Made by a program: the position numbers and the translations under genes. Shown piece by piece: positions 24,001 to 33,650 of a stretch of 64,000 nucleotides of DNA. Within the stretch, counting starts at the first letter, position 1, and each line of letters opens with the position of its first letter. The notes under the pieces were generated by a model, which had not been told where the DNA came from, did no database searches, and saw only the letters and a list, made by a program, of their open reading frames with translations. The stretch is from Petrosia ficiformis (Eukaryota; Porifera; Demospongiae; Haplosclerida; Petrosiidae): positions 38,629,200 through 38,693,199 of the forward strand of contig OX345636.1 in the NCBI GenBank assembly GCA_947044365.1. The letters run 5' to 3'.

Positions 24001-25297
24001 ACATAATTATACTTCATAAGGTGACTTACTCTTTCAACCATTTTGGGAAGCAGTGTTTAGACTGGAGAGATGTGGCTTTAACGTTTTATCTGCTACCTTT
24101 GATGGAGCATCAATTAATCGTAGACTTATAAGGATACATGATTTAAAATCAAAGGAAATTATTCATAAGGTCATCAACCCTTATTCTTTTGAGAATAGAT
24201 ATCTCTACTTCTTTTCTGATGCACCTCATCTATTGAAGACTACAAGAAACTGTTGGTTTAATAACTCAAACCACTTATGGGTGAGAATATATATACGCAC
24301 ATGCATTGCATAACTTGGTATTATAAATTCACACATGCAGTGTAGAGGAAAGAATATATTGTGGAGTCACATCTCATCACTATACTATCGAAACAGTGGA
24401 GCCAAGCGTGAAACTCCAGGATTGTCATTAGTCCCAAAACTAAAATATGAACACATATTTTTGACTAGTTTCTCGAAGATGAGAGTTGACCTTGCAGCTC
24501 AGGTGCATGAAATACAATAATTATAAAAATCATTGTAGCATCACACATGTATGACTATCATATAGGTTCTAAGTGAGTCTGTTAGCAAAGCAATCCAATT
24601 AACAGGAGGTCCTGATGCCAAGGAGACTGCAGTATTTTGTGAAATGTTCGACAAGTTTTTCGATTGCTTAAATGTACGTAATTATGAAAGTGCAAAGCTC
24701 CAAAGAAAAGTATTTAGATCTCCATATCGCTCTTCATCTGATTTTAGGCTTAAAGTATGGAATATTGAATGATTTATTAAACCAAGATATATAATAATAC
24801 ATGTACAATAATAGTGGTTGGAAGATACCTTTTTAAAATATCTACATGAATGGGAGAAGTCAGTGAATGAAAGAGAAGGTTATACTCCAGATGAAAGAAA
24901 AAGGATGCTACTTAGTCAAGAGACAAGAACTGGCATAATAATAACAGGTACATGTATATATTATAGAAAAGCTACCCTTAATATATAATTATGATTAATC
25001 ACAGTAAAATCATTCCTGGAACTAGTGAAATACATTTTCACAATACCAGGAGTAAAAAGTTTTCTTAGTGAAAGACTGCTACAAGATCCTCTTGAAAGCT
25101 TTTTTGGCTGCCAAAGACAACGATGTGGAACACATCAAAACCCGAATGTAAAGGAATTCTGCAAGGGAACCCAGGCACTCAGAGTTATAAATTCATTTTG
25201 CAAGGATCCTGTTAAAGGAAACTGCAGAGGGAATACATCAAAAAGAAAACTAGATATGTCAAAAGAAAATCAACCTCTACCAAAGAGAAGAAAATAG
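15018..25297 (+). CDS. P-element/THAP9-type transposase (nine in-phase exons)
   Basis: Exons 15018-15302, 22942-23098, 23156-23762, 23822-23957, 24021-24280, 24341-24502, 24566-24754, 24815-24947 and 25005-25297. All have AG/GT borders, the phases match at every junction and there is no stop until TAG at 25295-25297; together they encode about 740 residues. Family signatures in order: LCYGN; RCQQCSNYR; MRWHPLIIKWCLYLQHFSG; LPSQRTLRDYTHYIKS; LIIDEIHIKEDLVYDKHTG; GLFTSFQYPF; ATFDGASINRR; FFSDAPHLLKTTRN; LLQDPLESFFGCQRQR. The acidic residues in IIDE, SDAP and QDPLE are plausible catalytic DDE positions. The N-terminal exons are uncertain and no THAP domain was found. Intron 1 is 7.6 kb because another element lies in its acceptor region. 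The reading frame is preserved, so activity is conceivable. Confidence 0.85.
15349..16311. repeat. 61-bp minisatellite with hairpin-forming units
   Basis: About 14 full units of roughly 61 bp plus a partial one. Some units are preceded by an extra 20-bp piece (TAATAGCCATGCCAGTTAGT), giving an 81/61 alternation in the first half. Each unit contains GTTAGTGA ... TCACTAAC, an 8-bp inverted repeat with an 11-bp loop. Unit variants alternate (GAAATTGAG with GATATTCAG; AAAATGTAAT with ACATGTGAT). The terminal motif CCATGCCAGTTAGTGA is also the element's own end. Confidence 0.92.
16707..19127 (+). pseudogene. Decayed retroviral-type integrase of the nested element
   Basis: Two collinear frames. 16707-17141 resembles the region before and into an integrase zinc-binding domain (VVSRQRAKAIVADLHRPSGG) but is cut short. 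17206-18012 begins within the catalytic core: QSDNGGEF, HPQTQGQVENLNGQVK, then WLNSSWNSST, typical of gypsy/Ginger integrases. The first catalytic Asp and the second half of the zinc finger are missing, apparently from a deletion around 17141-17205. A third frame, 18009-19127, overlaps by a few bases in another phase and has a C/H-rich segment (CVHC, CQHICC) and a basic C-terminal half. The core acids D in SDNGG and E in QVENLNG are present, but the gene is broken. Confidence 0.7.
19329..22281 (+). pseudogene. ULP1/C48-like cysteine protease region of the nested element, probably inactive
   Basis: Exon-like pieces in order: 19329-19583; 19839-19954 ending EEWLNDKV, the ULP1 entry motif; about 20204-20310 (LCLTSFFYPSL); 20374-20440 with IPINTAKHWILV, holding the catalytic His; 20504-20595 with RYYDPL, holding the Asp; 20650-20760; and about 20800-20860 with QTNGND, the Gln site. 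In ULP1 proteases QTNGND is followed by Cys-Gly; here Leu-Ile-Ile follows, so the nucleophile seems lost. Later pieces (21400-21670, 21727-21780, 21837-22281) encode an acidic linker and a tail ending CYLEHSLAPIGF with no recognised domain. Several joins are out of frame. Confidence 0.6.
22387..22543. repeat. Foldback element
   Basis: Inner arms 22431-22459 and 22472-22500 match at 27 of 29 positions around a 12-bp loop. Outer arms containing AGTACACTTACA and TGTAAGTGTACT continue the stem. A related sequence follows at 22555-22650 and another at 48540-48700. Confidence 0.8.
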
Positions 25298-25548
25298 CCA
25301 TACATATATATATCATTGACTCACCAAATTGAGGATTGGACTAAAATTGATACTTTTAAGTACTGTGACCAATAAATTACAACTACATGTACTAGTCATG
25401 TTAACTACAGGTATGATCATCATTACAATCATGCATGTACATGTCACTATGCTATAATTCAGGAAATAAGTGATTTCAATTATAATTGTCAATAAATAAT
25501 CATTTTATTTTAATCATCATGTTATAGATACTAATTATAATTATTATT

Positions 25549-25994
25549 TCATGCAATATCTTTTCGGAGTGCCTTGGCTCTTTGAAGACCTTTTTTTGTC
25601 TGTTGCTTATAAAGCTCTATGAAACCACTTGCATATGAAAATCCTCTAATTGTTATCCAAAGCTCTATAATTGAATTTAAGAGGGAGTTATCATCCACTT
25701 CTAAACATCTCCAAGCAGCTATGACATCATCATTTTCTAAAATCCATGTTATTAACGAAGATTTTGTGATGTTTTGATGTTCATTGTTAACTTTTTGCTG
25801 AACAATCTTTTCCATTGCTACAAAAAGTTTATAGGTGGATTCTTTGATGTGAACTAGGCCTCCTCTGTCAATGGTAACGACCCAATCATTTGATTCATTT
25901 CCCTCTTGCACATAGCTGGAAATAAGATGTCTAGTTGTCTGAAATGGCTGCTTGCAGGGCTTGCAAAAAAATATCAACATTTTCACACGCTATA
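25549..25994 (-). CDS. Conserved-looking ORF convergent to the P transposase, unknown function
   Basis: About 145 codons open on the minus strand, probably the last exon of a spliced gene because TTATAG stands directly upstream at 25995. Contains FFCKPC, IDRGGLVHI, LWITIRGFSYASGF and a basic end (KGLQRAKALRKDI). The DRGGL-type and IRGFS-type motifs resemble C-terminal parts of P/THAP9-like proteins as I recall them, but it is antisense to the transposase. A candidate upstream exon (MACCAPDSSG then GTACGT, about 26114-26145) does not fit in phase directly. It lies inside the P element just before the right TIR. Confidence 0.5.
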
Positions 25995-26250
25995 ATAATT
26001 TAAATCACAGTAATAATAAAAAAAAATGAAAGAGCTAATTGCAGTGTATGTGAAAAATATTCAGAGACTAGTATCTATATCTATATACATAATATTCATT
26101 ACACTAATGAATAACGTACCAGATGAATCAGGAGCACAGCAAGCCATTGTTCCGCCCAAATTAAGTAATAAAAAAGATAGGGTGGGGCAACGGAGTGTAC
26201 GGAAATGCGTGGGCGTTTCCAATCCCTTATACATAGTCTATGGTATGAGC

Positions 26251-26755
26251 TACATATCAGCCAGATTCTTCAGATTGGATGTAAAACTGCTAATAACTGT
26301 TGTATATAGCAGAGAAACAGTATAAATATTATGCCAGAATCTTTAACAAGTAAGTATGATAAGTTGTTTAGTGTCAGACACGAGGAAGTTATCATTTAGA
26401 ACCTTGAAGGAGTACTTTAGTCAGTTCATCAGAGATCTGTGTATTTAGACTGCAATTGGGCTTACACTTACTTCTTCAGGCCCCAGCTTTCGAGTGCACA
26501 GAATGGTAGACACACTAGTGCCATCAGCAATGCTTAATACATAGTCATCACAAACCAAATATAGGGATGTTTTTTTTTCTCTATATACACTTGTTTATTC
26601 TGAATAATTAAATCCCATGCCCATAAGCAGGCAACAAATCAAATATGCAACATCCTGTCGGTTGACCTAGTTTTGGTCAAACAAGGGTTTTCAGTAAATC
26701 AAAAGGAAATACATGGATAAATCAGTATTTAAATACATGTGGTAACTGATAAGAG
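26251..26755. other. Non-coding stretch between the P element and BEL/Pao remnant
   Basis: No exon recognised. It may include the 3' LTR of the BEL/Pao element, but I found no matching second LTR beyond 31.4 kb, so I do not call one. Confidence 0.4.
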
Positions 26756-27136
26756 TTAAATTCTAACAATGAATTTCATACAATTCCTTAATCCTTTATT
26801 TCTTCCTTTCTTTGTGCCCTTCCTCTGGGGTGGTTTCTCACAAGGTGTCATTTGAGGTTTTTCCACAACTTCTGGTGAAATACTAAAATCGCTCTGTACT
26901 TCTTTCTCACCAGCAAGTCGATTGATCTCCAATGGATGGAGATGCTGTATTGGACGTTTCAATATTGTCGAAACTCTCTTCTTAGTACTAATTTTCACAA
27001 AGGCACCATCTGACCCTTTCATCAGCTTCTCAACTTTGGCCAATTTCCACAGACATCTTGGCTGTGTATTACTGAAGACTAAGACTATATCGCCAACCAA
27101 AACATTTTCAGTTTGTTGTGATCCTTTAGCACACAT
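26756..27136 (-). pseudogene. BEL/Pao polyprotein C-terminus (DUF5641)
   Basis: Frame with VGDIVLVFSN, WKLAKVEKL, GSDGAFVKI and RPIQHLHPLE, the DUF5641 pattern at the end of Pao integrases. RWRDEYLLVLKE continues upstream at 27140-27180. The C-terminus is basic. Confidence 0.8.
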
Positions 27137-27369
27137 ATACCTATGAGATTCCTTGAGTACAAGTAAATACTCATCCCTCCATCTTCAACAGACGTGATCA
27201 AGGACATGGCCTAGATGCTTCATCCTTTGGCTTAAATCAGAACTAGATACTGAAGGGTCATAATCCTCTGCAATCTCACCATCAAACACTGACATGTCTG
27301 AGTACTCGCCGACCTATCAATCTGTTCAAACATACTACCCTACCAGGGTGCTCTCTCTAGATTACATTT

Positions 27370-27673
27370 CCATTCCATGTCCAATTCTGCAAAATATCTG
27401 TTAACTCCTGGGTCCTTGAAGATTTTTTCTATGTGTCTTGCAGCAGACTTGAATGTCTTGCCGTTGTCAGAAATGACCTTACTGGGAAAATACTCTTCTC
27501 GCAGTAAATCTCTTGAAACTTATAAAAGTCATTGCACACAAGTTTGGAACAAGATCAAGATGAACAGCTGTAACTACACTACCACATGAGTCATTCTTCT
27601 CATATAGTTTTCCTGCAAAATCCACCCCGGTATAGGTGAACGAAGGCTGTTCCTTCACTAGAAATTCTGGCAA
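27370..27673 (-). pseudogene. BEL/Pao integrase fragment
   Basis: Contains FTYTGVDFAGKLY, VTAVHLDLV and ARRVFS; after a frame change, VISDNGKTFKSAA follows on the same strand at about 27440-27490. These are the first and second acidic core motifs of the Pao integrase. The piece between 27180 and 27370 is poorly preserved. Confidence 0.75.
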
Positions 27674-27699
27674 TGGAGGAGGTGGTAAGGATTAAAATG

Positions 27700-28016
27700 G
27701 CTTACCCTCAACCTTGTAGCACACTACACAGCCGTACAACAACTTCCTCGCCAGTTAAGTAACTGAGTGTTTAGTGATGGGAGGTCTAAGAAATAATTAT
27801 TGATAGTTGTAAAGCAGGGGGTCTGTGGGGTGCAGCCAACCAGAAGCTGAGAGTTTTTCAGAGTTACAAAGACCAAACTGAGGGGAATTTTTGGCTTGTG
27901 GCTTTATTTCTGTTATATTACACTGGTGGAAGGAGTGCTCAAAAGTGGTGTACAAACACTGATCATGAATTGAGACAACAAAATAAGTGTGTGTATTAAA
28001 AAATTAATAAATAAAA

Positions 28017-28063
<47 letters not shown>

Positions 28064-28285
28064 CATTTGTGTTGGCCGGGCCCCGGACCGTGTTGGCCCA
28101 GGTTCAGTTACACCACTGTTCCCCGCTAAACTCCTGCCTCTGATTTTAGTCTGCCTCTGCATCTCCAAATTCCCATCTTGTAACAAAACATTCCAAGCTG
28201 TTGTTTCCAGAGACCCGAGCCTTTCCGATTTGGCTATTTCTTTTGAGGTGATGTTCAGAATGGTAGCATTCCCTTCATCATGTAC
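27700..28285. other. Non-coding insertion-like stretch with (TAA)n microsatellite
   Basis: The TAA/ATA run spans about 28021-28062. The adjacent GC-rich piece (GGCCGGGCCCCGG at 28075) differs in composition from its neighbours and may be the end of a further small element. It interrupts the expected spacing between the RNase H and integrase parts of the Pao remnant. Confidence 0.45.
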
Positions 28286-29165
28286 TCACCGTTTAAGACA
28301 CTTCACAAACTTCAGTACCAATGTCGTTATGACTAACGTACTGTAGTCTCCATATTTCATTATTTTGTCCAGTCCACACTTGTCAGCATAACTACGATGC
28401 TTGGTTTTAATCTCTGTTAGACATTCTGCTGGCATTAAAACGTCTCTGTTTTTGCCTTGAGTTCCAACCTCACACAACCACTTGGGTCCACTGAACCAAA
28501 ACTTGCCGCTCTTAAGTTCCTGAGGGTCCATTCTGTATATCTCCTGGATTATCAACACCTGGACAATGTCTCTAACATTCAGTAGAAGTAATATCCTGAT
28601 TTCACAAACTCTATTTTGGATGAACTGCATCCATTCCTTATCCTGTCCCTTTATCAAGTAAAGAGTAACCTTTGAATTGGTGAAGCAAACAGGACCCTCG
28701 AGAAATTTCAGACTCTACGGCTTGTGAGATTACACTTACTAGTCTAACTAACAGAAGTGCTGATAGGAGCTCCAGTGTGGGAATAGTCCGTCCAGTAATC
28801 GGTGCAGATCTGGTATTGGAGGCTAGTATTCTCAAAGTATTATCTGCACTACCACTTATCCTCAAGTACACAACTGCTGCATAAGCATCAGCTGATGCAT
28901 CCCAGAATCCTATCAAACTAAATGATGTAAATGAGCAAATGGATCCCGCAAAATAGCACGTTGGAATAAAGAGTGGACTTGCCTTTCTCAAATTTAACAG
29001 AAGCAATTGCCACTTATTCAGTAGTTTGCCTGAAAGAGGTTCATCTCGTGATACCTTTGCAAGGCATAGTTCCTGGAAGAATACCTTGAATTGGATTGTG
29101 ACTGGTGACACAATTTTGAGGGGATCGTAGAACCTTGATGCTATACTAACAACATTTCTTTTCAT
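28286..29165 (-). pseudogene. BEL/Pao RT-RNase H (A17-like) fragment
   Basis: Two overlapping frames. 28638-29165 has IASRFYDPLKIVSPVTIQFK and FWDASADAYAAVVYLR. 28286-28657 has WMQFIQNRVCEIR and KFWFSGPKWLCE. Both are diagnostic of Pao polyproteins. The frame changes at about 28640-28660. Confidence 0.82.
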
Positions 29166-29399
29166 GCATGGGTTCTAACTCAACAAAAACCTGTTGTCAC
29201 TCTTACATCATCTCATCATCATCATAGTTCCAAAACACTAAACGTATTCGTTGCTTATGGTCACCATCTTCTGTAAGTTTTGTCCTGTCTGCTAAGGTCT
29301 GCTTGGCGTAAGACTAATCTTCACTATTTTCTCGGTTTGCAGTGCTTGAGACATTGGATTACATCACCTGTTCATTTACGTCAATCCTTTCTCGTAAGA

Positions 29400-29751
29400 T
29401 ACTTTTGTTGTTTACGAATTTTTGTAAAGTGAAACCTCCTTAGCTAACCTGAGTCTAGATTTGGTATACATTTCATAAGCACCATCCTGATCTGCTGTGC
29501 CACTGCTCAGATCATCAACAAAGAGGCACTTCAAAAACTTATCAACAAACTCTGGATCCTCCTGTCTGTAATGTTCAACGTGCTTAACAGTTGCATTGTG
29601 TAGGAATGGCTTGATGAAACCCTGAAAATCACCCTTGTAAACTGTAAAATTTGAATCTTTGTGTGCTTCTTGTCTATGTCATCAACCCACAGGAATCTCA
29701 AGACGTTCCTGTCTTCTGGAGCAACATGCAGCTACCATCAAAAATGCCTTC
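29400..29751 (-). pseudogene. BEL/Pao reverse transcriptase, distal part
   Basis: Contains FLKCLFVDDLSSGTADQDG, the RT VDD box, and near the junction MDIEKAFLMVAACC. It is separated from the proximal RT part by the element at 29760-30459. Confidence 0.75.
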
Positions 29752-29759
29752 TCTATGTC

Positions 29760-30459
29760 CATAGGCGTATCTGTTGTTTAGAAGATACCAGGGCAAATTA
29801 AAAATTCATGAGTTTATTAATAATTAATAATAATTAATACGTAAGGTAATTGCGGGTAACTCCGGACACACCCTAACTTCGAACAGTTATACCTATTTCC
29901 TCCTCGTTCTCAACAAAGAGCAGCATTGCAACTACAATAGTTCTACTGTCACTAGCTACTCACATAAGCTTGAAAATGAGCATGATACAATGAGTATGCA
30001 ATACTATACAAATATGCAATTCACACTAATGAGTAGTAGTACTACTACTTGTTAGTGTGAATTGCTATCACTGCCACTGGTCAAAGCTGATTGACCCAGT
30101 AGATGTAGAACTACATGCAACTGATGCATTCTCATGATTGGATGAACTGTTGTTATTGTCTTGATGACCTGACTCCTCCTGAACTTCACCATCATTATCA
30201 CCAGAGTCATGATCATCAGCTGTTGGAGCTAAAATTCAACTATTGTTACATCATTTTCTATGTTTATCCCTGACTGACCTTCATCTTCAAGTCTAATCCC
30301 ACTAGCCTACTACAGATACTTTGTTACACTAAGCACTTGTGTGGGTGTGATATTATACGTAATAATAATTTAACAAAATTAATTTATGACAATAACAAGT
30401 AGAAAATGTCGATCAGAGAGCAGCAACCCGGGCATTGCCCGGGTCCAGATACACCTATG
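29760..30459. mobile_element. Non-autonomous hAT-like element, 700 bp, with 8-bp TSD
   Basis: The ends are inverted: CATAGGCGTATCTG at 29760 and its near-complement ending at 30459 (one mismatch within 14 bp). TCTATGTC occurs directly outside both ends (29752-29759 and 30460-30467), an 8-bp duplication as in hAT elements. It splits the RT frame of the BEL/Pao element exactly at the duplication. Inside on the minus strand is an acidic, Asn/Ser-rich open piece (about 30229 down to 30067) with acceptor TTTTAG and a stop, possibly the last exon of a parental gene. A related end begins at 63961. Confidence 0.8.
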
Positions 30460-30467
30460 TCTATGTC

Positions 30468-31350
30468 ATCTGGCAATGCAGTGTTGTGGATGCGGAAAAT
30501 AAATAAGATTTCCACTATATTCTGCTCAAACTTAGGGCAAGCAAGGACGGACCATTACCTCTGTCAGAAGCATCGCAGACAATTCGAAGTTTAGATGTTT
30601 GTTTGTCCTTTCTTACAACTGCATGATAAGGCAAATAGTGTATCTTTCCTACTTCTCCAGAGTCAGGATCATCCACTCTTCCCCCTTCAATTGATCCTTG
30701 ATCACATTATTGTAGTCTTGTAACATGTGGGGTTCCTGCTGTAACTGTTTGAGTGAACATTTCAGACTTAGTTGGTAGTTGTCTGGGAGTAACGAATGAA
30801 CTTCAGACCTTTCATATTTGATTGAATTCCATCATATGAATTCTCGTAAACAGAATTCTCATTTTCTTTGATCCCAATGGACTCCAATTGCCGAAACCGT
30901 TTCAATTTCTCGTTCATATCTTTTTCAGGGGGGTTTGAGTCAATCCTTAAAGAATGTGTTGCAAGTGTGTTTACAGAAGAGACTTCGTGTGTTAGCTCAT
31001 GTACAGGCTCAGACAAAACTCATCCCAGTTTTGTCTTAATTGCTCTAATTCCTCCTTCTCCTCACACAATTTTCTTTGGTGACTAACTTCCAGTAATGGT
31101 CACATCCAAATGAGTATATCCACCTCAAGTTTTCCGTCATCACATCGTGGGTCAGCTAGATCCAAGTTCGTCAGGTAATCATACTTTGGTATCTTAAGGT
31201 CAACATCTTGATTGATCACAGATAAATGGAACTGAGAAAAGTGGAAATTCAAGATCATTATCGTCCTTTAGCTTGATGCCCAATCTTAATCAACATAGAA
31301 TTGTCTGCAATGATAGTGAATCTGTTCTTTCCTGTATATAATGTACAGCA
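30468..31350 (-). pseudogene. BEL/Pao protease-to-RT region
   Basis: Scattered frames on the minus strand: KIPKYDYLTNLDLADPRCDD near 31100-31200, HYLPYHAVV and LRIVCDASDRG near 30550-30650, and FRIHNTALPDD just before the insertion. All fit the Pao protease and RT entry region. No continuous reading frame remains. Confidence 0.7.
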
Positions 31351-31454
31351 CAAGACAGCTACGGATATGCCTTGTTTACGTTTTCAACACTAGTAAATGC
31401 TTGGAGTCTTGAATGTTATCCGTTTCAGTGTTTTTGATAGTTGTAACAGCACTG

Positions 31455-31568
31455 TTTTTTTTAAAATTATTATTATTATTTTTTATTTTTTTATTTTTTT
31501 ATAATAATTTATGCAATACAGCAAAGGATACATTAATAGCTATTAGCTAACACTAGAATGTACCCGAA

Positions 31569-31599
<31 letters not shown>

Positions 31600-32525
31600 C
31601 TATATATTATAAGTATAAGTATATTACAAAAAAGAGGTGCTATTTGTAGTTTAAATGAATAAATGTTATATGAAGTAAGTGCATCCAACGGTAAGTTATT
31701 CCATATAAAAATAGTGTTTGGTACAAAGGATGATTTGAAACAATTGGTTCTAGCAAATGGTTGATAGAGTTTAGGAAGGCAAGAATTGTTCCTATCAGGG
31801 GCTGGAATGAATATGTCAGAAGGAAAATACAAAAGACCATGAAGAATTTTATAAAGAGTACAAAGCTTTAAATACAATCGACGATTTTCAAGAGATGGTA
31901 GATCAGCTAAATCTAAAAGATTTTGATAACTAAGATTCCAATTATTCACACACATTTTAAGTGCAAATTTCTGTACATTCTCAATCTTTTTAATGTCATT
32001 ATTAGTAACAGGACTCCAAACCTGAGCAGCATACTCTAAATGTGGACGTACGAGCATTGTATACAGTTCCAACAGACTTTTGCTATCGGTATTGGTAGAA
32101 AATTTCCTATATAAGAGGCCAACAAGTTTCCGGCCTTTTGAACAAATTGAATCAATATGAGGAGACCATGATAAGTCTGATGAGATAAGAACACACAAAT
32201 ACTTGAATGACTTCACCTGCTCAAGTATAACATCATTTAAATAAAACTGCACAGATTGAATATAATTTGTTCTTTTCCTGGTAACTAACATACACTTACA
32301 CTTTGAAGGGTTAAAAGACAGAAAATTAGAATTAACCCATTCGCTAACTAAATTAATATCTGACTGCAACTTGCAAAGGTCTTCATTAGATCTAATTGAT
32401 TTAAATAATAACATATCATCTGCAAACAAATTAAGGACACCACCACCAGACATTTCAATGTTTAACACATCATTAATGTAAATAAGAAAAAGTAAAGGAC
32501 CTAGTACAGATCCCTGTGAAAAGTT
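31455..32525 (-). pseudogene. 5'-truncated LINE (CR1/Jockey-type RT C-terminal half)
   Basis: 311-codon frame 31533-32468 preceded by GSVLGPLLFLIYIND in the same frame. Motifs: FADDMLLF (RT box C), SFNPSKCKCML, SWSPHIDSICSKGRKLVGLLYR, ALKMCVNNW. The upstream RT and endonuclease are absent, so it is a dead-on-arrival copy. It ends at a T-rich tract (31458-31505) equivalent to an A-rich 3' tail. Confidence 0.85.
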
Positions 32526-33050
32526 TATCTAGGAGAGGCTGATGAGGAACACACTGGATACAACTCATCATGATTGACAACAAGCGTGCACTTTTTAAAA
32601 ATATTTTTCTCTGTTGTTGTTTTGATATATGCTTCTAGTAGAATTACGTATTTTAGAAACCTCCTTTTTAAATATGGCTGGAAACACCGTTAATGAAATT
32701 CATAAACCATAGGTAACCACGTGTTTGTCAGAGGCGAGAAAAAATGGAATATTGCTGAGAGGATGTTGAATTGAATTGAATTGAAATTATTTTATCTGTA
32801 AAGAAAGGGTTACACAACAGGTATTCCTATATACGTGCTCCCCTAATATATATAAATAAATTATACATACACATATACATACTATATATATACATAAACA
32901 AAAATAATATAACAATAAAGAGAAATGAAATAAAAACAATGAAATAAATTTAAACAAAGCCAAGAACACAACATACATAATACAGATATTTGTATATTAA
33001 TATTACAAAAACAAATAATACCTGACAAATATTAGAGTATCTGTTTAAGT
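32526..33050. other. Non-coding stretch between two LINE fragments
   Basis: AT-rich. Part near 32800-33050 may be the 3' UTR/tail of the next LINE fragment. No gene is supported. Confidence 0.4.
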
Positions 33051-33650
33051 TTACTTAATTTTAAAGCTATGATACGAGCCACTTAGTACTACATGTAAAG
33101 AGAGTGCATTCCATAGGGATGGCGCATTAACAAAAAAGGAATATCGATAAACATTAACTCGTGACTGTAGCAGGTTTATACAATACCTATGGGATCTAGT
33201 AATAGAAGTATTAAAGGAATAATAGTCCTCAAATACCAAACAATCCAGATGATTAACCATCTTGTATAACTGACAGCAAATCAGCAGATTTCTTCTTTGC
33301 CTATGGGTTTGCCATCCCAGCTCAAGTCAGCAATCATCGTATGAATGAGACCATTGAAAACTATCTTTGTCCCACTTTGCACATATCCACCGAGCTGCTC
33401 TCTTCTGAACCTTTTCAATCGAGTCACATGAAACTTTGTCATAAGGGCTCCATACTGGAACACTAATCTCCAGTTGTGGTCGAACCAGAGCAACATATGC
33501 CCTTGACTTTGCTTGTTTGCTACATCAACTCATATTTCGTCTCAGCAAATTAAGCAATCTAGTTGCTTTGGAAGAAACTTCCAATATGTGTTTCGACCAA
33601 GATAAACTCTGAGTGATCTTGATTCCAAGAAATTTAAAAGTGTTAACCCA
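33051..33650 (-). pseudogene. 5'-truncated, frameshifted LINE RT fragment
   Basis: Frames 33051-33260 and 33281-33496 and a piece up to about 33645 encode the C-terminal RT region: FLGIKITQSLSWSKH, RAYVALVRPQLE, YCINLLQSRVNVYRYSFFV and PSLWNALS. It is a different sequence from the neighbouring copy. At least one frameshift. Confidence 0.75.

Larger units (their letters stand above)
14094..26242 (+). mobile_element. P-superfamily DNA transposon, 12.1 kb, with 8-bp target duplication
   Basis: The ends carry an inverted repeat: CATAGACTATGTATAAGGG then ATTGGAAACG, inward from the right end at 26242, matches the left end except for a 9-bp insertion near the left tip. ACTCCGTG/TCCCCA-like homology lies further in. 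The 8-bp GTATGAGC stands immediately outside both ends (14086-14093 and 26243-26250), the target-duplication length typical of P elements. Inside are a P/THAP9-type transposase gene (exons to 25297), a convergent ORF at 25549-25994, and an intronic 7.6-kb integrase/ULP1 element. The left tip could begin one base earlier. Confidence 0.82.
26756..31420 (-). mobile_element. BEL/Pao LTR retrotransposon remnant
   Basis: Minus-strand order is protease-like region (about 31.05-31.25 kb), reverse transcriptase (30.9 to 29.4 kb, interrupted), RNase H/A17-like segment (29.17-28.29 kb), integrase (27.67-27.38 kb) and DUF5641 tail (27.14-26.76 kb). This is the domain order of BEL/Pao. Reading frames are broken repeatedly, no LTR pair was found, and a 700-bp element sits in the RT. 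27.70-28.28 kb holds no recognisable Pao sequence and probably includes further insertion. Confidence 0.82.

Noticed and set aside
28004..28186. 60-codon minus frame with poly-Leu
   Set aside because: Poly-Leu comes from the TAA microsatellite.
26251..31500. LTRs for the BEL/Pao element
   Set aside because: I compared the flanks of the coding remnant and saw no convincing direct repeat.
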